Shown piece by piece: positions 52,970-61,678 of a DNA stretch of 64,000 bases. The stretch spans positions 434,001 through 498,000 of the forward strand of contig NZ_JALBGC010000002.1 in NCBI RefSeq assembly GCF_022631375.1. Reading direction: 5' to 3'. The notes below the pieces were generated by a model. It did no database searches. It was not told the DNA's origin and saw only the letters and a program-made list of their open reading frames with translations. This stretch comes from Hymenobacter cyanobacteriorum. GTDB taxonomy: Bacteria; Bacteroidota; Bacteroidia; Cytophagales; Hymenobacteraceae. A program made the translations under genes and the position numbers. Position 1 is the first letter of the stretch. The number at the start of each line of letters is the position of its first letter.

Positions 52970-53881
52970 TTAGCGGGGGGCGCCGGGCGCCCCTTTCTGC
53001 GGCAGCTTATAGCCCACTTGCAAGGCCACCCGCTGGTACTGCGCCGAGCCGAACGTGGCAAAAGCACTGGCCTGCCAGGGGCGGCCGGCGGGTGCCAGCG
53101 TGAGGCGGGAATAGGCGAAAGAACTAACCGCCTGGTTGTAGGCCAGCGATGCCGCGCTGCTCACGCCCACCACCAGCGCCAGCGGGCTGCGCGGCCCGAA
53201 GCCCGTGCCCAGGCCCCCGTAATACGTTGGGTTGGCCAGGCCCAGCAGGCCGTTGGCGCCGTAGCCGGCTTCGTACTGCACCCAGTGGTTCCAGTTCATT
53301 TCCAGGCTGAAGGTGGGCACCACGTTCACCGTGTCGACCACCGTGTTTGTAGCCAGCAGGTCGAATCCCTGGTCCTGGCCGTAATAGCCCACGCGCCCCA
53401 CCAGCATGCCCACGCCCACGCGGGTCTGCCACTTGTGCCGCTGCAGTTCAAAGCTGAAGTGCGGGTGCGCGGCCAGCAGGGCCACCGTGGCCCGGCGGCC
53501 GTCGCCGATGCGCAGGCGGTCGGCGGCGCCCAGCACATCGAGGCCCACGCGCAGGGTGGTGATACTGGGGCGGTCGGGCCGGTGCTGGGCCAGCACGTAG
53601 TCGCCGCCAAGCATCAGCCCATCGTAGCGGTGCTCGACGGGAAAGCCCGTGCGCGAGCTGCCGCTGCCGCCAAACAGGCTAATGCTGGAGTGGAAGTCAT
53701 CGGTGCTGTGCGAGAACCGGCCGCCCGTGTAGCCGCCCCGTACCTCGAAGCTGCGGGTCGTTTCTATTGTAGCTGGTTCGGCACCAACGGCTTGGGCCCG
53801 AACGAAAGTGGGTGCCAGCAAAGCGGGCAACAGGGTGGCTACGGCAGCAAGGTGGCGGCGGTGGAACGGCAGGCGGGGCAT
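52970..53881 (-). CDS. Putative outer-membrane beta-barrel protein
   Basis: The 303-residue protein has an N-terminal signal peptide (MPRLPFHRRHLAAVATLLPA, cleavage after VRAQA) and about 12 alternating amphipathic strands (SFEVRGGYTGGRFSHST; THVGVGMLVGRVGYYG-like repeats; QYEAGYGANGLLGLAN; RVALQVGYKLPQKG). The C-terminal strand is followed by a short polar tail. I find no named family. The frame opens at 53947, but the ATG at 53881 keeps the signal peptide. Confidence 0.72.
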   Translation of the reverse strand: MPRLPFHRRHLAAVATLLPALLAPTFVRAQAVGAEPATIETTRSFEVRGGYTGGRFSHSTDDFHSSISLFGGSGSSRTGFPVEHRYDGLMLGGDYVLAQHRPDRPSITTLRVGLDVLGAADRLRIGDGRRATVALLAAHPHFSFELQRHKWQTRVGVGMLVGRVGYYGQDQGFDLLATNTVVDTVNVVPTFSLEMNWNHWVQYEAGYGANGLLGLANPTYYGGLGTGFGPRSPLALVVGVSSAASLAYNQAVSSFAYSRLTLAPAGRPWQASAFATFGSAQYQRVALQVGYKLPQKGAPGAPR

Positions 53882-54115
53882 GGGATGCAGAAAAGAAGTG
53901 GTGGAATGATGTGTCAAAGGAACACGCCGCCCCCACTGCCGGGCCAACCATAAAATCCGTAAATCAGACTTTTGCAGCAGCTCAAATTGATTAGTGTTTG
54001 CTGATAATCAATTCTCTAAATTTAAATAATAGGGCTTTTGGTGAGAGGTGCTTATTGCGTATTGAGAAAATAAATTCCCCCGCAACCCTGGCATTAATAT
54101 TTCCTCTTTGCGGGT

Positions 54116-54976
54116 ATGAAGCACTCCCTAAAACTGCTCGCGGCTGGCTTGCTGCTGGCTCCCACTGCCCAAGCCCAGACCAAACTCAGCATTCCGCCCC
54201 TGAGCCCAACCACGCGCATCCACCAGAACTTCTCTACTTCCTACATCGACCTGACGTATTCGCGGCCCTCGCTGCGCGGCCGCACGGCATTTGGCAGCCT
54301 GATTCCTTACGGTACGGTGTGGCGCATGGGGGCCAACACCATCACCAAAGTGCGTTTTGGTGAGGAGGTGAAAATCAACGGCCAGCCGGTGCCGGCCGGG
54401 GCTTACGCGCTGCTCGCCATCCCCGACGCGAAGGAATGGACCTTTGTTCTGAACCGCGACACCGCCCAGTGGGGCAGCTACGACTACAAGCAGGCGCTCG
54501 ACGTGCTGCGCGTGAAAGCCAAGCCCACAAAACTGGCTGCCCCGGTCGAAACTATGAGCCTGACCGTGGAAAACCTCCGGCCCGCTTCTGCCGACCTCGT
54601 TGTGAGCTGGGACCGCACCCAGGTGGTCCTGCCCGTCATCGCCGACCCCGACCGTATTGTGATGGGCCAGATTGCGCAGGCCATGCAAGGCGCCAAAAAG
54701 CCCTACGTACAAGCAGCACAGTACTACTACAACGCCGGCAAAGACCTTACGCCCGCCATCGGCTGGCTCGATGAGTACATCAAAGCAACCCCCACCGAAT
54801 ATTATGGCTACTACTGGAAAGCCAAGCTGCTGCAAAAGCAGGGCAAAAACCAGGAGGCCATTGCCGCCGCCACCAAGTCGCTGGAACTCGTGAAAGCCGA
54901 CAAGAACGAGGTGTCGAAGGCGGAGTACACGCGCCTGAACCAGGAGGTGCTGGCCGCGGCCGGCGCGAAAAAATAA
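54116..54976 (+). CDS. Secreted DUF2911 protein with TPR-like tail
   Basis: The 286-residue protein has a signal peptide (ending AQAQT) and a DUF2911 domain (SYIDLTYSRPSLRGRTAFGS; VWRMGANTITKVRFGEEVKI; GAYALLAIPDAKEWTFVLNR). A helical TPR-like region follows (AAQYYYNAGKDLTPAIGWLD; YYWKAKLLQKQGKNQEAIAA). DUF2911 is common in Bacteroidota but has no known activity. A very strong terminator follows, so it is likely monocistronic. Confidence 0.9.
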   Translation: MKHSLKLLAAGLLLAPTAQAQTKLSIPPLSPTTRIHQNFSTSYIDLTYSRPSLRGRTAFGSLIPYGTVWRMGANTITKVRFGEEVKINGQPVPAGAYALLAIPDAKEWTFVLNRDTAQWGSYDYKQALDVLRVKAKPTKLAAPVETMSLTVENLRPASADLVVSWDRTQVVLPVIADPDRIVMGQIAQAMQGAKKPYVQAAQYYYNAGKDLTPAIGWLDEYIKATPTEYYGYYWKAKLLQKQGKNQEAIAAATKSLELVKADKNEVSKAEYTRLNQEVLAAAGAKK

Positions 54977-54991
54977 GCGGCACCCCTCCTA

Positions 54992-55033
54992 AACAACAAC
55001 GCCCCCTACCACGGTAGGGGGCGTTGTTGTTTG
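54992..55033. terminator. Bidirectional terminator
   Basis: A 20-bp perfect stem (AAACAACAACGCCCCCTACC and complement) with a 2-base centre separates the convergent DUF2911 and T9SS-sorted protein genes. Confidence 0.92.
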
Positions 55034-55055
55034 ACGAAGGCGAAGAAGCCGACGG

Positions 55056-56399
55056 CTATTGCACCACTACTTTCTGACGGGCGACGCCGGTAGCGCCTTC
55101 TACTTCGAGTAGGTACAGGCCGGCTGGTTCGCGGCTCAGGTCCAGTTCGAGGCCGGTGGCGTTTGACCAGGGTAATTGCTGCACCAGGCGGCCGGTGGCA
55201 TCGAGCACCCGCACCGTGGCCGGGTTGGCCGCCGTGCGGCTGGCCCGCAAGCTAAAGCGCCCGCCCAGGGCCGGGTTGGGCGACACGGTGAGGCTGGCCT
55301 GCAGGGCCGCGTCGGTACGGGTCGCCAGGGCAGTGCCGCTGTAGCGGTTGGCTCCTGGGTTCAGCTGCATCCCGCTAAAATCGAGCGCGCTCGACCAGCC
55401 AACGGTGTTGCTCACGAACTCCGTAACGAAGTGGTTGTAGGTTGTTTCGAGCGAAACCCAGGTTTGGCCGTTGTCGCGCGAGTACGACGAGCCTTGGTCG
55501 CCGTTGCCAATGTCGGCCCCGGCCGATACGTACTGCGACGTGCCCGGCACCACGCTCAAGCCCGTGCCATGCAGCGGGCCCGTGTACGTAACGGCAGCCC
55601 AGGTGGCCCCGCCATCGGTGGTGCGGTAGAGCCGGTGAGCGGTAGAGGTGGGGTTGAGTATGGAGAGCAGGCCATTCTGCGCATCGCGAAACACGAGCGT
55701 GCCAATGTTTACTGCCCCCGCGGCCACGGTGGCCACCGTCCACGTCAGGCCCTTATCGGTGGAGTGGAATACCCGGCCCCGCGAGGTCGCGAACCAGATG
55801 TGGTTGCCAAAGGCTGCCGGCGGCGTGCTCAACGGGTATTCGTTGGCCTGCGCCGCCGGCGGCGCCGCCACCGGCGTCCAGTTCACGCCCCCGTTCGAAG
55901 TCGTGAACATTTCCATCGGCCCCGATGGCGCAACAGGGTCGCCCACGGTGACCCCGTCCGTCGTCGAGAAAAAGTGAATCATGTCCGGGTAACTATCCGG
56001 GTTGCCATACACGGTGGGGCTGCTTTGCGTGGTCCAGGTTTGCCCGCCATTGGTGGTGCGGATAATCCGGGCTTCCACTCCCGAAATCACGGTAGTGGCC
56101 CAGGCCGTGGTCGCGTTTACGGCCGAAAGCGCCGTGAATTCTTCTTCGTCGGCAGTGCTGACCGGCATTGTGGTCACCGTCCAGGTCTGCCCGCCGTTCA
56201 CGGTGAGGGCCACTTGGGCCGGCACGTAGCTGCTCGAAATAAAGTCGCTGCCCACTACCCAGGCCGTGTTTGCATCAATGGCATCTGTGTAGAATGGGTA
56301 CGTATCGGCGGCAAACCCAATGGGTTTGTTTACCCATTGGGCCTGGGCGGTAAAGCCCAGCAGGCAAAGCCCCAGGCAAGAGAGAAAAAGTTTGTTCAT
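55056..56399 (-). CDS. Secreted BNR/sialidase-repeat protein with type IX sorting domain
   Basis: The 447-residue protein has a signal peptide (MNKLFLSCLGLCLLGFTAQA) and then Ycf48/BNR-type propeller repeats with the repeated phrase NGGQTWT (for example TVNGGQTWTV, TTNGGQTWTT, STDKGLTWTV, TTDGGATWAA, SRDNGQTWVS). The C-terminal sorting domain begins SLTVSPNPALGGRFSL and ends GLYLLEVEGATGVARQKVVVQ, targeting it to the type IX secretion system. It is probably an extracellular or surface protein. The frame extends far upstream, but the ATG at 56399 is the only start that keeps the signal peptide. Confidence 0.92.
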   Translation of the reverse strand: MNKLFLSCLGLCLLGFTAQAQWVNKPIGFAADTYPFYTDAIDANTAWVVGSDFISSSYVPAQVALTVNGGQTWTVTTMPVSTADEEEFTALSAVNATTAWATTVISGVEARIIRTTNGGQTWTTQSSPTVYGNPDSYPDMIHFFSTTDGVTVGDPVAPSGPMEMFTTSNGGVNWTPVAAPPAAQANEYPLSTPPAAFGNHIWFATSRGRVFHSTDKGLTWTVATVAAGAVNIGTLVFRDAQNGLLSILNPTSTAHRLYRTTDGGATWAAVTYTGPLHGTGLSVVPGTSQYVSAGADIGNGDQGSSYSRDNGQTWVSLETTYNHFVTEFVSNTVGWSSALDFSGMQLNPGANRYSGTALATRTDAALQASLTVSPNPALGGRFSLRASRTAANPATVRVLDATGRLVQQLPWSNATGLELDLSREPAGLYLLEVEGATGVARQKVVVQ

Positions 56400-56481
56400 A
56401 AAAAAGGGGGGAGGGGAAAAAAACGGGTGAAACAGCGGCAAGTTAGCTGCTGGCCAGCTCTGAAGCCTAAAATTGGGCCGC

Positions 56482-56691
56482 TTATTTTGCTTGCTGCGCC
56501 ATGCGGGCGAAGCGACGGGCCGCGTTGGTGAATTCTGAAACCGCCTTGATGACGCGGGCGCGGTTTGCGCGAGTACCCTCTGCCTTGCGCGCCACGGCTT
56601 TCTGCCTGGATTCGAGCATTTCCACGTCCCTGATTGCGGCCAGCTCAATTTTCGTGCGCCGGCTTTTGGTGGCAGCGTCCACAATCTGCAT
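56482..56691 (-). CDS. Small helical ORF, possible gene remnant
   Basis: The 69-residue frame (MQIVDAATKSRRTKIELAAI..) encodes one long charged helix. The frame stays open for 14 more codons upstream without a start, reading FGWGERAAVNASL, which looks like the inside of a longer protein. It may be the remnant of a gene whose 5' part was lost. I do not recognise it. Confidence 0.35.
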   Translation of the reverse strand: MQIVDAATKSRRTKIELAAIRDVEMLESRQKAVARKAEGTRANRARVIKAVSEFTNAARRFARMAQQAK

Positions 56692-56868
56692 CAGCGAAGC
56701 ATTGACAGCGGCGCGCTCGCCCCACCCGAATTACGCAGAAATAGCAGAGAACTTCTCGCTGACTAATCCCGTGATAAATGATGCAAAATTTTCGGCCAAG
56801 AACGTGATTTTGTAATCGAATTCCTGGTCAACGTGCACGACTGTTGGTTTACCGGTTGTTCCGCAACT

Positions 56869-57220
56869 CTAGTAGTCAAGCATAATGATGTCGCGGCCTG
56901 CCGGAGGGCAGGCGCAAATGCAAACCCCTATTTCCGCACCCCCATTCGTCAATCATAAACCGACTGCCTAACGCTCTACCAAGCGAATAGGGTCTTATTC
57001 TCCCAATCCCCGCAATCCCAGTTATGGCTACAGGATTTTCGGCACACGACGTAGCTGATTTAGTGGGAAAACAGGTATTGCAAGGAATGTCGCCGTTGTG
57101 GATTTTCATTAGTTCGATATAAGCAGCGGGTAGTGTGTAGCCCAGTTCACTTTCTACCGAACGGATGAATTCACCCGAAAGAATTTCTTCACTACATATG
57201 CTTCGAAAGCATACCCGCAC
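56869..57220 (-). pseudogene. SMI1/KNR4 (SUKH) family immunity-like gene, frameshifted
   Basis: The minus strand encodes FIRSVESELGYTLPAAYIELMKIHNGD, then PCNTCFPTK and AITGIAGIGRIRPYSLGRAL, FMIDEWG, a typical SUKH domain. At the run of five C (56939-56943, five G on the coding strand) the frame breaks. One base fewer would continue AEIGVCICACPPAGRDIIMLDY and stop at 56869. The N terminus is also not normal: the family usually has a longer acidic start, and a stop precedes the GTG at 57220. SUKH proteins are immunity proteins against contact-dependent nucleases; no toxin lies nearby. Sequencing error in the homopolymer is possible. Confidence 0.75.
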
Positions 57221-57297
57221 TCATCCCGGAAATTAATTAAATCAACGCGTTGAAAAGCAGTTGCAGACATGCTTTTGAAAACAGGTGAAGAAAAACG

Positions 57298-58656
57298 CTA
57301 CCGCCCCACTACCGGCAGCACGGCCACGCTCTCGTGCCCGGCGGCATCTACGCTCGCCACGCCGAAGATGAAGTTGTCCTTGCTGATGGGCAGGTCGGCG
57401 GTGGTGCCCGCTGCGGGGTAGCGCTGCTGCCATTGCGGGGCGCTGGTTTCGCGCACCAGCACCACATAGCCGCTGGGCTTGGGGCCGGCGGCGGGCGCCT
57501 GCCAGCGCAGTTCGGTGCGGTTGGTGAGGTTGGCGGTGAGAACTTCGACCTTGGCGGGGGCAGCGGGGGCCAGGGCCAGGCCGGCCATGGTGGCGAGGTT
57601 CACGCCGGCGTTGCGCCGCAGGTAGGCGAAGTCCACGCCTTCGGTGACGTCGCCGTAGGCGCGGCCCTTTTCGGTGCGCAGGTCCTGGTGCTGGTGGGTG
57701 AAATCCTCGTTCATTTCGGTGAAGCGGACGGCGGCGAAGCCCTGCTGGTTGAAGGGCGTGTGGTCGCCGCCGCGCAGAAACCGGTCGGGGCGGTACTCGA
57801 TGGTGACCTGGTGGCCGTGGCCGTAGAGCTGGGCCATGCGGGCCGCGTAGCGGGCCAGCTGGCGGCTGGGTGCGTCGTTCTCGGAGCTGAGCTGGCGGCG
57901 GATTTTGGCCTGCTCGGGCGTTTCGGTGGCCGGCACGCCCTCGCTGAACACGCGCAAATGCTTATCGTCGCTAATCACTGGGTCGAAGCCGTGGGAGTTG
58001 CCCACGATGTCGTTGTTGAGCATCGCAATCAGGTTCCAGCCTTCTTTTTTGGCGCGCTCGGCCAGGTGGCCCGAGCCGTAAAGGCCCTGCTCTTCGCCCT
58101 GCACGGCCACGAACTTGAGGGTGCAGGGAAACTTCTGGCCGGCCAGCACGCGGGCCAGCTCCATCACCAGCACAGTGCCCGAGCCGTCGTCGTTGGCGCC
58201 GGGTGCGTCGGCAGTGGCGTTCATCACGTCGCTCACGCGTGAGTCGATGTGGCCGCTGACGAGGATGACGCGGGTGTCGGTCGGGTCGGTACCGGGCAGG
58301 GTGGCCAGCACGTTGGCCATCAGTACGGGCTTGTTGATGCGGCGGCCGTCGGGCTTCACGGTGAAGGTGTCTATCTCGACGGTCATGCGGCCGCCGCCGG
58401 CTTTGCTGTACTTCAGAAACTCGTCGCGCACATAGTTGCGGGCCGCGCCGATGCCGCGCGTGGGGCTCTGCGTGTCGCTCAGGGTGTGGCGCGTGCCGAA
58501 GGAAACCAGCTTGCGGATGTCGGCTTCGAGGTTTTTGGCTGATATTTCATCGACGAGCTTTTGAATATTGGCATCAGCTTGCGGCAGGAGCGGGGCGGGC
58601 TTTTGGGCGAGGGCGGCGAAGGGCGCAAGGGCCAGGAGAAGGGCGGCGAATTTCAT
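57298..58656 (-). CDS. M28-family zinc metallopeptidase, secreted
   Basis: The 452-residue protein has a signal peptide (MKFAALLLALAPFAALA). The M28 catalytic region is present: VILVSGHIDSRVSD (first zinc His), APGANDDGSGTVLVMELAR (bridging Asp), VQGEEQGLYGSG (catalytic Glu pair), MLNNDIVGNS (second zinc Asp) and FTHQHQD (last His). A C-terminal fibronectin-like domain follows from about residue 370 (LTANLTNRTELRWQAP; GYVVLVRETSAPQW). It is probably an exported aminopeptidase. The frame is open 180 bases further upstream through a repeat element, but the ATG at 58656 keeps the signal. Confidence 0.94.
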   Translation of the reverse strand: MKFAALLLALAPFAALAQKPAPLLPQADANIQKLVDEISAKNLEADIRKLVSFGTRHTLSDTQSPTRGIGAARNYVRDEFLKYSKAGGGRMTVEIDTFTVKPDGRRINKPVLMANVLATLPGTDPTDTRVILVSGHIDSRVSDVMNATADAPGANDDGSGTVLVMELARVLAGQKFPCTLKFVAVQGEEQGLYGSGHLAERAKKEGWNLIAMLNNDIVGNSHGFDPVISDDKHLRVFSEGVPATETPEQAKIRRQLSSENDAPSRQLARYAARMAQLYGHGHQVTIEYRPDRFLRGGDHTPFNQQGFAAVRFTEMNEDFTHQHQDLRTEKGRAYGDVTEGVDFAYLRRNAGVNLATMAGLALAPAAPAKVEVLTANLTNRTELRWQAPAAGPKPSGYVVLVRETSAPQWQQRYPAAGTTADLPISKDNFIFGVASVDAAGHESVAVLPVVGR

Positions 58657-58697
58657 AAGGGGAAGGTAGGGAAGGCGAATGGAAAGCGTTAAAAAAA

Positions 58698-58804
58698 GAA
58701 CGTCATGCTGAGCGCAGTCGAAGCATCTCGCTCGCAGTGAGTAAACCATTCGAGTGGGATACTTGCGCGGGAGAGATGCTTCGACTGCGCTCAGCATGAC
58801 GTTC
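58698..58804. repeat. Intergenic inverted repeat (family B)
   Basis: Arms 58698-58729 and 58773-58804 are perfect 32-bp complements (start GAACGTCATGCTGAGCGCAG). It lies between two minus-strand genes. Confidence 0.92.
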
Positions 58805-58857
58805 CAGAAGAGCAGAGAAGATGGCGCGCACGCCACAGGCGCCCTATTTCGTTCGGC

Positions 58858-59796
58858 TTATTGGCCGAAGAGGTAGAACGGCGCGATGGTGCGGAAGTAG
58901 GGGTTCACGCCCTCTTCCGATTCCGGGTTCAGCAGCATCAAATCGATGAACTGGTAGGCGTTGGTTTTGCCTTCGAGTACGGGGCCGAGCTCCTGCATGA
59001 AGCTGGGGTCGGGGGTGCTGCTGATGAAGGCGAGCAGCAGGCGGGGCACATCGGGGTTGGTGGCTACCTGCATCTGGGCCAGGTAGGCGGCTTCGATGTG
59101 CGGTTGGGTGGCGGCCCAGGCCGTTACGGCCTCGATTACACCCTCGGGCATTTCGGCGGGCTGGCTGAGCAGCACCTGAGCGTCGCCACCAGCGGGCGAG
59201 AGCGGGCCGGTGAGCTGGCCGGCGAGCAGGGCCGCGAGCTCGTCTTTGGGCAGAATTTTGCCGGCGGGCGAGAAGGGGTTGAGCACGCAATCCTGGCCCT
59301 GAATCATGTTGAAAAAGGCGTGGCCGGGGATGCGCACGTAGCTCACAGGGCCGTTATCGATGCCGCCGTCGGTGAGGCGCGGGGGCGAGCTGAAGATGGG
59401 CAGCTTGCCGTCGCTCAGCACCTGAAGCTGGATTTCCTGGCCTTCGGCCAGCGTTACTTCGCCGGGCTCGATGCCCTCCATGGGGGCCAGAATCATGAGA
59501 ATTTCTTCTTGGAGCAGGGCCTGGTAGAAGGCGGGGCGGGCTTCCTCCTGGGTAGCGGCCAGCAGCAATAGCTGCTCCAGCACGTTCTCGGGCTCGAAAG
59601 GCAAGGGCTGGGGCTCGGGTACCTGGTAGGTGGGCACCACGGGCTCGGGCTCGACGGGGGCCGTGAACTTGGCGCCCTGGTAGCGGGGGCCGCCGGCGGG
59701 CTTGTCGGCCGGGGCGGGGGTGGCGTTGGGGGTAGCGGGGGGAGGAGTTGCCGGGGTGTCGGCGGGTTTATTTTTCAGGAAATCAAACAGGCCCAT
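58858..59796 (-). CDS. SseB-like protein (enhanced serine sensitivity family)
   Basis: The 312-residue protein begins MGLFDFLKNKPADTP and has a Pro/Ala-rich linker to about residue 60. An SseB N-terminal domain follows (ENVLEQLLLLAATQEEARPAFYQALLQEEI; GPVSYVRIPGHAFFNMIQGQDCVLNPFSPAGKIL). The SseB C-terminal domain is at about residues 205-312 (VIEAVTAWAATQPHIEAAYLAQM; PSFMQELGPVL; YFRTIAPFYLFGQ). Function of the family is not settled. Located in the cytoplasm by prediction; neighbours give no clue. Confidence 0.85.
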   Translation of the reverse strand: MGLFDFLKNKPADTPATPPPATPNATPAPADKPAGGPRYQGAKFTAPVEPEPVVPTYQVPEPQPLPFEPENVLEQLLLLAATQEEARPAFYQALLQEEILMILAPMEGIEPGEVTLAEGQEIQLQVLSDGKLPIFSSPPRLTDGGIDNGPVSYVRIPGHAFFNMIQGQDCVLNPFSPAGKILPKDELAALLAGQLTGPLSPAGGDAQVLLSQPAEMPEGVIEAVTAWAATQPHIEAAYLAQMQVATNPDVPRLLLAFISSTPDPSFMQELGPVLEGKTNAYQFIDLMLLNPESEEGVNPYFRTIAPFYLFGQ

Positions 59797-59888
59797 AATG
59801 AGTTGGAATGCGAGTGGGGTTAGGGGTGCAATCTACGGCAAAAAATGGGTTTCGGGCGCGGGAAAGGCGGGTTGGGGGGGTGAACGAG

Positions 59889-59974
59889 GTAGGGGCGGGG
59901 CCTGCCCCCGCCCTTCATTGAACGGACCCGTTCGGGCGATGCGAACGTCCGGGCGGGGGCAGGCCCCGCCCCTA
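59889..59974. repeat. GC-rich intergenic inverted repeat (family C)
   Basis: Arms 59889-59913 and 59951-59974 are near-perfect complements around GTAGGGGCGGGGCC, closely matching the element at 39447. It lies between two minus-strand genes. Confidence 0.9.
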
Positions 59975-59989
59975 TACCGTTTAGGTCCC

Positions 59990-60385
59990 TCAATGGCACT
60001 TATCCATCTGGGCCTGCACTTCGCTGATGGTGCGGGGGGCGGCCTCGTTGCCCCAGTGGCTCTCGATGTAGTTGAGCAGGTTGGTGAGCTGGGCGGGGCT
60101 CAGGCCCTTGTTGCCGGGCATGATGTTGTGGTAGCCGATGCCGTTCACCACAATCACCTCGTTCTGGCCGTTGCGCAGCAGGCAGGCCAGCTCGGCGCGG
60201 TGGTCCACCAAGTAGTCGGAGCCGGCCAGCGGCGGGATGAGGCGACCGATGCCCTGGCCCTTATCGCCGTGGCAGTTGGCGCAGTGCTGGGCATATAGCT
60301 TCTCGCCCTGGTGGCGGTTGTTGCTGAAGCAGCCGGGGAGCAGCACAAGCAACAGCAGGAAACCGGGGAGGCGGCGGAGGGGCAT
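59990..60385 (-). CDS. Cytochrome c lipoprotein
   Basis: The 131-residue protein has a lipoprotein signal (FLLLLVLLPGC, Cys at 19) and a class I cytochrome c domain: haem-binding CANCH near residue 35 (YAQHCANCHGDKGQGIGRLIPPLAGSDYL) and the axial-Met segment GYHNIMPGNKGLSPAQLTNLLNYI. It is the last gene of a lipoprotein-Sco-cytochrome c run on the minus strand, suggesting a role in copper-dependent respiration or oxidase maturation. A family A repeat separates it from the Sco gene. Confidence 0.93.
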   Translation of the reverse strand: MPLRRLPGFLLLLVLLPGCFSNNRHQGEKLYAQHCANCHGDKGQGIGRLIPPLAGSDYLVDHRAELACLLRNGQNEVIVVNGIGYHNIMPGNKGLSPAQLTNLLNYIESHWGNEAAPRTISEVQAQMDKCH

Positions 60386-60401
60386 GGGGAAGGGGACTAT
60401 T

Positions 60402-60502
60402 TGTCATCCTGAGCCTAGCGAAGGACCTTATAACGGCTGCGCCGTTAGCGCTACGGCAAGTCGTTCTAACGTGATAAGGTCCTTCGCTGCGCTCAGGATG
60501 AC
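60402..60502. repeat. Intergenic inverted repeat (family A), imperfect
   Basis: Arms 60402-60434 (TGTCATCCTGAGCCTAGCG..) and 60470-60502 pair with several mismatches, mainly CTAG against TGCG. It sits between the Sco and cytochrome c genes of one likely operon. Confidence 0.85.
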
Positions 60503-60530
60503 AGACCTGTTCAAATCAAAATAACCAACG

Positions 60531-61211
60531 CTACCGCCCGGCCACGCCCTTTTTGCGGGCGTCGATTTCGGCCAGCAGCAGCGGCAACTCGGCTTTGAGG
60601 CGGGCAACTTCCTGGGCATTCATGCCGTCGTAAGCGCCGCGGATGTAGCCGCGGTCGTCGATGAGGGCGAGGGTGCCGTTGTGGGCCAGGCCGCCGGGCG
60701 ACTGCGTGTCGGGCATCACGCCGGTGAGGAAGCGGTTGGCCAGCGTGAAGGTGGCGGCGCGGTCGCCGAGGGTGGCGAAGTGCCAGCGGTTGGCATCGGG
60801 CACGCCCAGGCGCTGGGCGTAGTCGCGCAGCACGGCGGTGGAGTCGTGGGCGGGGTCGATGGTGATGGAGAGGAAGCCGAGGCGTGCGTCGGTGGGGTAG
60901 AGCTTGAACACCGAAAGCATCTCGCTTTGCAGCTTGGGGCAGATGCCGGGGCAGGTGGCGAAGAAGAAATCGGCGAGATAGGCGCGGCCGGCGAAGGTGG
61001 CATTGCTCACGGGCTGGCCGGCCTGGTCGCGGAGGGCGAAGGCGGGCACGGGCGTGGCCAGCGTGTCGGCGGGGCCGCCGTCGGCGCGCGGGCGGATGTC
61101 GCGCTCGCCGAGGATGGGCAGCTGGGCGGCTTCCTTGGGCGGGGCAGTGCAAGCGGGGGCGAGCAGCGTGCCGGCCAGGGCCGGCAGCAGCAACAGGCGT
61201 TTCAGCGTCAT
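60531..61211 (-). CDS. Sco1/SenC/PrrC copper-chaperone-like lipoprotein
   Basis: The 226-residue protein has a lipoprotein signal (LLLLPALAGTLLAPAC) and a thioredoxin-like fold with the copper-binding CPGIC motif in FFFATCPGICPKLQSEML. The distal His is in GLAHNGTLALIDDRGYI, and a Sco-type strand is LGFLSITIDPAHD. Sco proteins deliver copper to or reduce the CuA site of cytochrome oxidase, or act as periplasmic redox proteins. The cytochrome c gene follows and a small lipoprotein gene precedes by 10 bases. Confidence 0.93.
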   Translation of the reverse strand: MTLKRLLLLPALAGTLLAPACTAPPKEAAQLPILGERDIRPRADGGPADTLATPVPAFALRDQAGQPVSNATFAGRAYLADFFFATCPGICPKLQSEMLSVFKLYPTDARLGFLSITIDPAHDSTAVLRDYAQRLGVPDANRWHFATLGDRAATFTLANRFLTGVMPDTQSPGGLAHNGTLALIDDRGYIRGAYDGMNAQEVARLKAELPLLLAEIDARKKGVAGR

Positions 61212-61221
61212 GGGGTGGGGG

Positions 61222-61674
61222 TTATTTGGAAGCGGGGGCCACGTCGCCGGCGGCGGGGTGCTGGGCCTGGAATTTGGTGGCCGAATCGAGCGAGGAGCGG
61301 AACAGGCGGCGCACTACAGCCAACTGCTGCTGCTGCTGCTGGAAGTAAGCAAGCCGGGCCTCCGGGGTGGCGGTGCTGTCGGGGGCTTTGTATTGGTGCA
61401 TCCAGGCCATCATGGCGTTGTCGGCGGCGGTGAGGCCGTGGATGTAGGGGGCGGGGGCCTCGGAGTGGTAGCCCGAGAGCTTGCCTTTGCGGGCCATCAG
61501 CTCGTCGGTCTGGAACATGAGGGAGTCGTGGGTGGCCATCAGGGCGATTTCGGCGGCGCTGGCGGGCGAGGGAGCGGCTCCTTCGCTGATGGGCTTGTTG
61601 GGCGAGGAGCAGGCGGCCAGCAGCAGGAAGGGCGCGGCGGCCGCGCAAACGGCGTTTTTGAGGGAGCTTTTCAC
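61222..61674 (-). CDS. Small lipoprotein of the Sco cluster
   Basis: The 150-residue product, read from a GTG at 61674, has a lipoprotein signal (VKSSLKNAVCAAAAPFLLLAAC). The mature part is helical with LMATHDSLMFQTDELMARKG and a Gln-run (AYFQQQQQQLAVV). It resembles small Bacteroidota lipoproteins sometimes named viral A-type inclusion protein that lie beside Sco genes. The frame is open upstream to 61887, but that extension is Pro-rich repeat translation. A TACCTTTG box just 5 bases ahead implies a leaderless start. Confidence 0.72.
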   Translation of the reverse strand: MKSSLKNAVCAAAAPFLLLAACSSPNKPISEGAAPSPASAAEIALMATHDSLMFQTDELMARKGKLSGYHSEAPAPYIHGLTAADNAMMAWMHQYKAPDSTATPEARLAYFQQQQQQLAVVRRLFRSSLDSATKFQAQHPAAGDVAPASK

Positions 61675-61678
61675 GGGG

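Noticed and set aside
57298..58836. Longer start for the M28 peptidase (adding 60 residues)
   Set aside because: The added part is translation of the family B repeat and would bury the signal peptide.
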